From: Candidatus Coatesiibacteriota bacterium
GTDB taxonomy: Bacteria; RBG-13-66-14; B26-G2
Length of the DNA: 13,233 nt
Assembly: GCA_003647715.1 (NCBI GenBank)
Contig: QMNJ01000030.1
Span: forward strand, 1 to 13,233
Direction of reading: 5' to 3'
The translations under genes were made by a program, and so were the position numbers. The notes beneath the pieces were generated by a model. That model was given only the letters and a program-made list of their open reading frames with translations, did no database searches and was not told the origin of the DNA. Shown here piece after piece: positions 7,992 through 13,233 of this stretch (position 1 is the stretch's first letter; every line of letters begins with the position of its first letter).

Positions 7992-8006
7992 TAATTAAGC
8001 ACCCAT

Positions 8007-8576
8007 TTATTCCTTCATCAACTCCTCTTTCTTTCTCTCCAATAAAATGTCTATCTCCCCACAATACTTATCTGTCAGCTTCTGAACCTCATTTTCATAC
8101 CTTATCCGGTCATCCTCGGATATCTCCTTTTCCTTCTCCATATCTTTGAGAATCTTATTTGTGTCAGACCTGGTTCTCCTGATAGATATTTTACCCTCCT
8201 CAGCTAATCTTCCCACCAACTTTGTCAGCTCCTTGCGTCTCTCTTCTGTCAAACTTGGAACCTTTAACCTTATCACTTTGCCATCATTCACAGGAGTCAA
8301 ACCGAGGTCAGAACCATAGATTGCCTTCTCAATATTTGGAATAATGGACTTATCCCATGGTTGTATCATTAATAACTTAGGTTCAGGTGCTGACACAGTT
8401 GCAACCTGATTTATGGGAGTTGATGTTCCATAGCATTCTACCTTGATATTGTCCAACAAACTTACACTTGCAATGCCTGTTCTTATTGAAGCCATCTCCT
8501 TGCTAATCGCCTCAACTGCCTTCTGCATGGCTTCTTCAGTATCCTGCATCAACTTATCCAAATCGTTGTCGTTCAC
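8007..8576 (-). CDS. frr: ribosome recycling factor
   Basis: RRF, with EF-G, splits the post-termination ribosome. The 189-aa protein (family about 185) contains IRTGIASVSLLDNIKVECYG, SAPEPKLLMIQPWDKS, IEKAIYGSDLGLTPVNDG, LTEERRKELTKLV and KEISEDD, all standard RRF blocks forming the three-helix bundle and the beta/alpha/beta domain. One deviation: the usual RTGRASP reads RTGIASV, losing the Arg and the Pro of that block. The start is GTG at 8576, supported by the strong GGAGGAGG ending 6 nt upstream; no other start fits the family N-terminus. It follows pyrH as in most bacteria. Confidence 0.96.
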   Translation of the reverse strand: MNDNDLDKLMQDTEEAMQKAVEAISKEMASIRTGIASVSLLDNIKVECYGTSTPINQVATVSAPEPKLLMIQPWDKSIIPNIEKAIYGSDLGLTPVNDGKVIRLKVPSLTEERRKELTKLVGRLAEEGKISIRRTRSDTNKILKDMEKEKEISEDDRIRYENEVQKLTDKYCGEIDILLERKKEELMKE

Positions 8577-8617
8577 AATTAACCTCCTCCCAATAACTTA
8601 TTTAAAAATAATAATTT
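8577..8617 (-). repeat. pyrH-frr spacer with a perfect A/T-only inverted repeat
   Basis: Immediately after the pyrH TAA the minus strand carries TTAAAAAT-TATT-ATTTTTAA, a perfect 8-bp inverted repeat with a 4-nt loop whose first bases are the end of the stop codon. It contains no G or C, so the hairpin would be weak. The strong frr ribosome-binding site GGAGGAGG follows downstream. Confidence 0.5.
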
Positions 8618-9331
8618 TTAAGAGATATATGTTCCTATCTCCTCGCCCATCACCACCTTACATAGATTACCAAGTTCAAAGATATTGAATACTATTATTG
8701 GCATCCTATATTGCATCGCCATCATAACAGCAGTCATGTCCATAACTCCATAGCGATTATCCAGATAACTCTGATAGTCAATATGTGGTATAAAATTTGC
8801 CGATGGGTCTCTCATAGGGTCACCATCATATAGCCCTCTAACCTTGGTCCCCTTTACCATTACATCAACATTCAACTCTATACTCCTCAATATTGCAGCA
8901 GTATCAGTGGTGAAGTATGTGTTTCCAGTTCCACCCGCAAGAACTGGTATCCCACCTTTCTCTATAAGTTCTAGCGCCCTCTGGGGGACATACTCATCCA
9001 CCAGAAAACCTACTGGTATTGAGGAGAATGTCTGCGACATAATGTTAAATCTGGTTAACCAGTTCTGAAGAATAATTGAATTCACAATCGTAGCCATCAT
9101 TCCCGCCTGGTCTGATGGCACTCTCCCCAAACCGAGACGCTCCATCTCACTTCCTCTGAGTATGTTCCCTCCACCAACGAGAAGAGAAACCTGAACACCC
9201 TCCTCAGTTATCTTCTTTATATCTCTACAGAATGAAGTAATCATCCTGTCATCATAGACACCATCGCTAAATCCCGATAGAAGCTCGCCTGATACTTTGA
9301 GCAATATTCTTCCAGGTCTTTCTCTCGCCAT
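8618..9331 (-). CDS. pyrH: uridylate kinase (UMP kinase)
   Basis: PyrH phosphorylates UMP to UDP; the bacterial enzyme is a hexameric amino-acid-kinase-fold protein. Motifs: ILLKVSGELL (Lys12, Ser14-Gly15-Glu16), VGGGNILRG (52-60), SDQAGMMAT (73-81), GGTGNTYFTTDTAA (the usual GGTGNPFFTTDTAA block) and VKGTKVRGLYDGDP. At 237 aa it has normal length. The ATG at 9331 has AGGGGGG about 6 nt upstream. It lies 30 nt downstream of tsf and before frr, the most conserved order in this cluster. Confidence 0.97.
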   Translation of the reverse strand: MARERPGRILLKVSGELLSGFSDGVYDDRMITSFCRDIKKITEEGVQVSLLVGGGNILRGSEMERLGLGRVPSDQAGMMATIVNSIILQNWLTRFNIMSQTFSSIPVGFLVDEYVPQRALELIEKGGIPVLAGGTGNTYFTTDTAAILRSIELNVDVMVKGTKVRGLYDGDPMRDPSANFIPHIDYQSYLDNRYGVMDMTAVMMAMQYRMPIIVFNIFELGNLCKVVMGEEIGTYIS

Positions 9332-9361
9332 TTCTACCCCCCTAAAATGCCCTCATCTAAA

Positions 9362-9955
9362 CTACTCACCGAGCTTAAAACGCGCAAACCTACTCACGCG
9401 AATATTCTCATTAAACTTAGAAATTGCCTCTTTTATCAGTTCACCTACAGTTTTATCAGGGTCTCTAACATATGGCTGGTCGTATAGGCAGACCTCAGAG
9501 AAGCGTTTCTGAAGCTTCCCCTCTACTATCTTTTCTACTACCTTATCGGGCTTGCCAAGGTCTTTAATCTGTTCATAGAATATCTTCCTTTCCCTCTCTA
9601 AAACCTCTTCAGGAACTTGGTCTTTTGAGACATAATCAGGTGCCGACGCTGCTATATGCATAGCAATATCATAAGCTAATCTCTTGAATTCCTCCGTCCT
9701 GGCAGCAAAATCGGTCTCACAGTTTAACTCAACAAGAACCCCAAGCCTATTACCTGGGTGAATATATGCTGATACTACGCCCTCCTGCGTCTCTCTACCC
9801 TCTTTCTTAGACGCCTTCGCCAGACCTATTATCCTCAACTTCTCAATTGCCAGTTCCATATCTCCGCCTGCTTCTTCAAGCGCCCTCTTGCAATCCATAA
9901 GACCAACACCAGTTCTGTTCTTTAATTCCTTGACCATCTCCGCTGTAATCTTCAT
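9362..9955 (-). CDS. tsf: translation elongation factor Ts, short form
   Basis: EF-Ts is the guanine-nucleotide exchange factor of EF-Tu. I chose the ATG at 9955 (MKITAEMVKELKNRTGVGLM) because it matches the family N-terminus and lies 5 nt after GGAGG. An ATG directly before it (9958) and a GTG at 9967 are in frame, but the GTG overlaps the Shine-Dalgarno. The UBA-like N-terminal domain contains TGVGLMDCKRALEEAGGD (15-32), and the EF-Tu-contacting motif ELNCETDFAAR has Asp82-Phe83. At about 197 aa this is the short type, like that of Thermus or Thermotoga, with one core subdomain instead of the repeated core of the about 280-aa E. coli protein. It lies 50 nt after rpsB. Confidence 0.96.
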   Translation of the reverse strand: MKITAEMVKELKNRTGVGLMDCKRALEEAGGDMELAIEKLRIIGLAKASKKEGRETQEGVVSAYIHPGNRLGVLVELNCETDFAARTEEFKRLAYDIAMHIAASAPDYVSKDQVPEEVLERERKIFYEQIKDLGKPDKVVEKIVEGKLQKRFSEVCLYDQPYVRDPDKTVGELIKEAISKFNENIRVSRFARFKLGE

Positions 9956-9972
9956 CATTACCTCCACAAATC

Positions 9973-10003
9973 ATCTCTATAACAAATTCATAAAATCTCT
10001 ATA
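9973..10003 (-). repeat. 9-bp direct repeat in the rpsB-tsf spacer
   Basis: TATAGAGAT (minus strand) occurs at 10003-9995 and again at 9981-9973, with a 22-nt period. No hairpin or terminator is evident. It could be chance in this A+T-rich spacer. Confidence 0.35.
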
Positions 10004-10005
10004 GT

Positions 10006-10803
10006 TCACTTGACCTCCTCTGTCTCTTCCTCTATTACCTTCTCCTGCAATATCTCACTCTCTTTACCATTTTCCTGGTCATTACCAACAGATGCTACCT
10101 GTGGAATATTACCCTCGGTAGATAGCCCCCTTCCCTCAATCACTGCATCTGCCATAATAGAAGTTATCAATCTGATTGCCTTTATGGCATCGTCATTTCC
10201 AGGAATAATATAGTCAATTAAGTCAGGGTCGCAGTTCGTGTCCACAATGGCTACAATTGGAATCCCTAATTTCCTTGCCTCAAGAACTGCTATATTTTCA
10301 TTTTTAGGGTCCACTACATAGAGCATAGATGGCAATCTATTCATACCCCTAATGCCTGAAAGTATCTTCTCCAATTTCTCTTTCTTCTTCCTCATAATCA
10401 TAGCTTCCTTCCTGGGAAGTGCATCAAGCGAACCATCCTCTTCTATCTGTATCAGTTTCTCAAGAGTGTCAAGATTGTTTCTGATAGTGTGAAAATTGGT
10501 AAGCATCCCACCCAGCCACCTGTGTGTTACATAGAATACACCCGCTCTCACTGCCTCTTCTTTCACTGACTCTCGCGCCTGCTTTTTCGTCCCCACAAAT
10601 AAAATATCCCCTCCCATCTCTGCCACACCCTTAACAAACTCATATGCTTCGCTCAATTTCTCAAGAGTTATAGATAGGTCAATTATATGGATACCATTTT
10701 TTTCACTATATATATATGGCGCCATCTTTGGATTCCAACGACGTGCCTGATGTCCAAAGTGAACTCCAACCTCAAGAAGCTCTCGCATACTAATATCAAG
10801 CAT
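10006..10803 (-). CDS. rpsB: 30S ribosomal protein S2
   Basis: S2 is a late-joining protein of the small subunit. The 265-aa product has the standard S2 blocks: VHFGHQARRWNPKM (14-27), DILFVGTKKQA (66-76), HRWLGGMLTNF (94-104), then RLPSMLYVVDPKNENIAV, and the region PIVAIVDTNCDPD followed by DYIIPGNDDA. The last roughly 30 residues are an acidic, Glu-rich low-complexity tail without family conservation. The start ATG at 10803 is preceded by GAGGAGG (10808-10814) at good spacing. It is the first gene of the housekeeping operon, has its own promoter (10886-10915), and its leader carries a hairpin that may mediate feedback control. Stop TGA. Confidence 0.97.
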   Translation of the reverse strand: MLDISMRELLEVGVHFGHQARRWNPKMAPYIYSEKNGIHIIDLSITLEKLSEAYEFVKGVAEMGGDILFVGTKKQARESVKEEAVRAGVFYVTHRWLGGMLTNFHTIRNNLDTLEKLIQIEEDGSLDALPRKEAMIMRKKKEKLEKILSGIRGMNRLPSMLYVVDPKNENIAVLEARKLGIPIVAIVDTNCDPDLIDYIIPGNDDAIKAIRLITSIMADAVIEGRGLSTEGNIPQVASVGNDQENGKESEILQEKVIEEETEEVK

Positions 10804-10819
10804 AAAACCTCCTCTATAC

Positions 10820-10860
10820 TATATTAGATTATGAAATCTTAAAACAGATTTCCTAATATA
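10820..10860 (-). promoter_or_regulatory. two-part leader hairpin in the rpsB 5' UTR
   Basis: On the minus strand an outer stem TATATTAG (10860-10853) pairs perfectly with CTAATATA (10827-10820). Inside it GAAATCT (10852-10846) pairs with AGATTTC (10839-10833) around a GTTTTA loop. The only unpaired bases are that loop and a 5-nt bulge ATAAT (10832-10828) on the 3' side. The structure ends 5 nt before the rpsB Shine-Dalgarno. By position it is a candidate for S2 autoregulation or mRNA stabilisation. The pairing is seen; the function is inference. Confidence 0.6.
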
Positions 10861-10885
10861 GACAATCAATTTCCTTACTGGCAAC

Positions 10886-10915
10886 ATTATATACTTTATG
10901 GTATTTCAAAGTCAA
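10886..10915 (-). promoter_or_regulatory. sigma70-type promoter of the rpsB operon
   Basis: A -35 box TTGACT (10915-10910) and a perfect -10 box TATAAT (10891-10886) are separated by 18 nt. Transcription should start near 10879, giving a leader of about 75 nt that contains the hairpin and the rpsB ribosome site. This is the strongest promoter-like sequence in the minus-strand intergenic regions. Confidence 0.8.
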
Positions 10916-10943
10916 GTTGAATAATGATTCTTCATCATCATAG

Positions 10944-12863
10944 TTATTGTATGTATCCAAGCCCCCTCATCTCCTCCTTCTTCTCTTCGCTCATAATCAA
11001 CTCTCTGTTCTCTCCCAGCCCCTTAACCAACTCATTTAACCCCTTCTTCCATTCACCAATCTTTTCCTTCATCTTACTTGCTATCTCACTATTACCTTCA
11101 ATTAAGTTTGTATGGTCGTATCTATCTTCCACCTCATAGTATAGTTCATCATAATCAGAGGTCGTTATCAGACACCATCCCTTATTTCTCAAACTGCAGT
11201 ATTCTAAATCAGCATAACCCTTCACTATCCCCTCAATATATATCTCTTTATCAAAACCCAACTCATCCATCAAGATATTATTCCTTATGTCTTCACCCGC
11301 AAACAAAGGACAATCTGAAATATCAAGTAAACCAAGTATTGTTGGCGCTATATCAATGTGCGACACCGGGTATTCGCTTATTATACCACCAACATTAGAA
11401 CTACGAGCAAACTTGACTATCAAAGGAACCCTAACCGCCGCCATATAATGACAGGTGCCATGTCCCCTTATGCCTTTATTATCCTCAAGTTCCTCCCCAT
11501 GGTCAGCAGTAATTATTATCACAGTATCATCATACTTCCCGCTCAATTTCAGTGCCTCAACTATCCTCGCTAACCTACAATCTACCTGAAGTATCTCTGA
11601 ATCATACATATCTATTATGTCCTCTATTGGAACACCCAAATCATCTATTTGGACAAACCCTCCCTTGCTTTCAATCAATTGCTTTAAATATTCCCTCCTC
11701 TCACTATCACCAACGAAGAATCTATCTTCAATCGTATATGGATGATGAGGGTCAAGGAAGTGTGCCCAGATAAGGAACCTGTCGTTGCTTTTTATCTTCT
11801 CAACAATTTTCTCCGTCATCCAGTCGTTCGGGTTCCCTTTTATGTATATACCCATCTTGGATAGTGCTTCAGTTAGATTCTTTATGAATAGATAAGTCAT
11901 AGTGCCCCTAAATAAACTTAGTGTGTTAATATCACCATACTCTTCATATACATCAAAACCCCATCCATACCCCGCCTTTGACATAAGATTGGGATTATAT
12001 ACAAAGCAGTTGGTGTTATATCCCGCTTTTTTCAATATCTGAGCGAGGGTGGTTATCCCCTCTCTTGCTGTGTGAAACGGGTCAATTCTTCCATGCACAG
12101 TGGGATACTGTGATGACATCATTGTCATCACTGATGGAGCTGTCTGCGTTGCGTTGCAGAAAGCCCATTTGAACATAACACCATCTTCTGCCACACTATC
12201 AAAGGAGGGTGTAGTTATTCTGTTATAACCATAGCAGGATAGGTGGTCGGGTCGCAAAGCATCAAATGTGAGCACTAGTATGTTGGGTCTATAACCATCA
12301 CCAACCTCCAGGTCAACCAGATACTGGGATATTGGCTCCCTATCTACTTTGATATGATTGACTATACCAACGATTAACAATCCAACAATTACGCATACCG
12401 ATATAAATACAACCGAATTCTTCCTCCACAGAGACGACAGTATGCGACCCAAGTGGTATATGCCTATGGAGATTGGGACAGCGAGAAGGAACAATAATGC
12501 ATTCACCACTATACTTACAAGCGAATAAGCTCTTGGTAGAAAGTGATGGTTGATAGGGTATGAGAACGAAATCACAATGGTGAGTGCAGTTGATAAACTG
12601 AATGCTATCCACAATATGTTTGTCTTATACAATTTCTTAATAAACGGTATCAATCCTGCTAAAAATAGAATTAGGAGAGAGACCAGAAAGAATGCGGTGA
12701 AGAATATCAGGTCTATTAAGTATGCTCTGAAGACATAATCAATAAGCACGGTAGCTCCCCATTTATTATATTTCTCTATAAGGACAACATTTATCACTTC
12801 TATAGCACTGATTAACAGAACCGCAAGAAGTATGAGAACTATGAACCTATATAACCGCCTCAT
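10944..12863 (-). CDS. membrane-anchored sulfatase-like (alkaline phosphatase superfamily) protein, Thr nucleophile
   Basis: This 639-aa protein has about five N-terminal membrane segments (about 7-29, 48-75, 83-103, 114-136, 150-170), which with a basic N-terminus place the remaining domain outside the membrane. That domain is sulfatase fold (PF00884 type): NILVLTFDALRPDHLSCYG with metal Asp201, ATQTAPSVMTMMSS with Thr241 at the nucleophile, IWAHFLDPHHPY (His368, His373/374), ITADHGEE (Asp454-His455), GHGTCHY (His468), and the C-terminal GLGYI common in such proteins. Because Thr replaces the Cys/Ser of CxPSR and the Arg is Val, a formylglycine sulfatase is unlikely. A phospho-transferase or phosphatase acting on lipid or polysaccharide, like LTA or phosphoethanolamine transferases, is more plausible; the substrate is unknown. 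The ATG at 12863 has GGGAGGT upstream. The gene ends 29 nt before the rpsB -35 box with no terminator seen. Confidence 0.85.
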   Translation of the reverse strand: MRRLYRFIVLILLAVLLISAIEVINVVLIEKYNKWGATVLIDYVFRAYLIDLIFFTAFFLVSLLILFLAGLIPFIKKLYKTNILWIAFSLSTALTIVISFSYPINHHFLPRAYSLVSIVVNALLFLLAVPISIGIYHLGRILSSLWRKNSVVFISVCVIVGLLIVGIVNHIKVDREPISQYLVDLEVGDGYRPNILVLTFDALRPDHLSCYGYNRITTPSFDSVAEDGVMFKWAFCNATQTAPSVMTMMSSQYPTVHGRIDPFHTAREGITTLAQILKKAGYNTNCFVYNPNLMSKAGYGWGFDVYEEYGDINTLSLFRGTMTYLFIKNLTEALSKMGIYIKGNPNDWMTEKIVEKIKSNDRFLIWAHFLDPHHPYTIEDRFFVGDSERREYLKQLIESKGGFVQIDDLGVPIEDIIDMYDSEILQVDCRLARIVEALKLSGKYDDTVIIITADHGEELEDNKGIRGHGTCHYMAAVRVPLIVKFARSSNVGGIISEYPVSHIDIAPTILGLLDISDCPLFAGEDIRNNILMDELGFDKEIYIEGIVKGYADLEYCSLRNKGWCLITTSDYDELYYEVEDRYDHTNLIEGNSEIASKMKEKIGEWKKGLNELVKGLGENRELIMSEEKKEEMRGLGYIQ

Positions 12864-12888
12864 CTACAACCTCCCTAAAATTACTGCA

Positions 12889-12917
12889 ATTATAGTATCA
12901 ACCATCCGGTTAAACAA
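12889..12917 (-). promoter_or_regulatory. sigma70-type promoter of the sulfatase-like gene
   Basis: The -35-like TTGTTT (12917-12912) and perfect TATAAT (12894-12889) are spaced by 17 nt. The start of transcription would be near 12882, giving a short leader of about 18 nt with a GGGAGGT ribosome-binding site before ATG 12863. Confidence 0.65.
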
Positions 12918-12944
12918 CTCCATTATGGTATCTATAACATATTG

Positions 12945-12964
12945 CCCTAACTTGACTTTTAGGG
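12945..12964 (+). repeat. 6-bp inverted repeat over the -35 box of the rightward gene
   Basis: CCCTAA (12945-12950) and TTAGGG (12959-12964) form a perfect inverted repeat separated by 8 nt; the -35 hexamer of the rightward promoter (12952-12957) lies inside the spacer. The geometry suits a dimeric repressor operator. No regulator gene is in the window, so this is only a candidate. Confidence 0.4.
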
Positions 12965-12980
12965 GGTGTGCAATTAAAAT
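12952..12980 (+). promoter_or_regulatory. sigma70-type promoter of the rightward secreted-protein gene
   Basis: TTGACT (12952-12957) and TAAAAT (12975-12980) are separated by 17 nt. Transcription would start around 12987, only a few nt before the ATG at 12990, so the mRNA would be leaderless or nearly so. Confidence 0.65.
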
Positions 12981-12989
12981 AACAACACC

Positions 12990-13233
12990 ATGTGGAAACC
13001 CACATTTTTAATCCTTTTGATATTTTCTTTAATCGCTCTTATTGGATTCTCACATTCACAAGGTTTAACCAATGTAGATGAAGACATAAACGAATCCACC
13101 GAACCTCAACCAGAAACAGTAGAAGAATTTGAGAAGATAATACTAACACCTATACCGGGCGATACGCTGATAAAAGAGGACTATTCCGCTAAAATAGAGG
13201 AGGAAGAGAAGGTCAAGAAACCCACAGGAGCTC
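12990..13233 (+). CDS. putative secreted/periplasmic protein, N-terminal part (cut by window edge)
   Basis: The frame opens at ATG 12990 and runs to the right edge, 81 complete codons with no stop. It begins MWKPTFLILLIFSLIALIGF, a typical signal peptide or single membrane anchor, with a plausible cleavage near SHSQG (residues 21-25). The mature part is strongly acidic at first (DEDINES, then TEPQPETVEEFEK), followed by LTPIPGDTLIKEDYSAK and a Glu/Lys-rich stretch. I recognise no domain in this fragment. There is no Shine-Dalgarno before the ATG, but a good promoter ends 9 nt upstream, which would fit a leaderless mRNA. It is divergent from the sulfatase-like gene, with 126 nt between start codons. 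Product and function are unknown. Confidence 0.65.
   Translation, partial: MWKPTFLILLIFSLIALIGFSHSQGLTNVDEDINESTEPQPETVEEFEKIILTPIPGDTLIKEDYSAKIEEEEKVKKPTGA

Noticed and set aside
9956..9967. Upstream GTG (9967) or ATG (9958) as start of tsf
   Set aside because: The GTG overlaps the GGAGG ribosome site and the ATG at 9958 is only 2 nt from it; ATG 9955 has proper spacing and the family N-terminus.
12340..12612. Minus-strand 90-codon frame inside the sulfatase-like gene
   Set aside because: Same strand but different frame inside a gene with clear membrane segments; no own ribosome site or family pattern.
1..13233. Mobile elements, CRISPR arrays, tRNA or rRNA genes, or a novel defence system
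   Set aside because: I looked for transposase motifs, spaced direct repeats and tRNA/rRNA-like conserved stretches and saw none; the window is almost fully occupied by housekeeping genes.

Overview
This window is an A+T-rich stretch of a bacterial chromosome carrying a housekeeping supercluster on the minus strand. Read in the direction of transcription (right to left) the order is: membrane sulfatase-like protein, rpsB, tsf, pyrH, frr, uppS, cdsA, dxr, rseP, ispG, rimP, nusA, infB (cut by the left edge). One gene at the far right runs the other way: a putative secreted protein, cut by the right edge. The standard bacterial code is used (TGA is a stop for rpsB and nusA).

Organism: the order rpsB-tsf-pyrH-frr-uppS-cdsA-dxr-rseP-ispG-...-rimP-nusA-infB is a classic bacterial arrangement. 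The polC or proS gene often found between ispG and rimP is absent, and so are the small ylxR/ylxQ genes often found between nusA and infB. EF-Ts is the short form (about 197 aa). Coding strands are strongly purine-loaded, with many AGG/AGA Arg and ATA Ile codons, which often goes with thermophily. Together this suggests an uncultivated, low-G+C, possibly thermophilic bacterium. I cannot name the phylum from the sequence alone.

Layout. 1-651: N-terminal part of IF-2. 652-779: A+T-rich spacer with two small inverted repeats and no gene. 780-2309: nusA, then rimP, ispG, rseP, dxr, cdsA, uppS, frr, pyrH, tsf and rpsB up to 10803, tightly packed with gaps from an 11-nt overlap to about 50 nt. 10804-10943: a clear sigma70-type promoter and a two-part leader hairpin ending 5 nt before the rpsB Shine-Dalgarno. 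10944-12863: an integral-membrane alkaline-phosphatase/sulfatase-fold protein with Thr, not Cys, at the nucleophile position. 12864-12989: divergent promoters for this gene and for the rightward secreted-protein gene; the latter appears to be leaderless. No intergenic stretch exceeds 300 bases.

Functionally the cluster joins translation (S2, EF-Ts, RRF, RimP, IF-2), transcription elongation (NusA), pyrimidine nucleotide supply (UMP kinase), the MEP isoprenoid pathway (Dxr, IspG) feeding undecaprenyl diphosphate (UppS), phospholipid synthesis (CdsA) and envelope proteolysis (RseP). I do not see a new multi-gene system. The best leads are the apparent non-canonical ATA start of rseP, the rpsB leader hairpin, the Thr-type sulfatase-like protein upstream of the ribosomal operon, and the leaderless-looking divergent gene with an inverted repeat over its -35 box.
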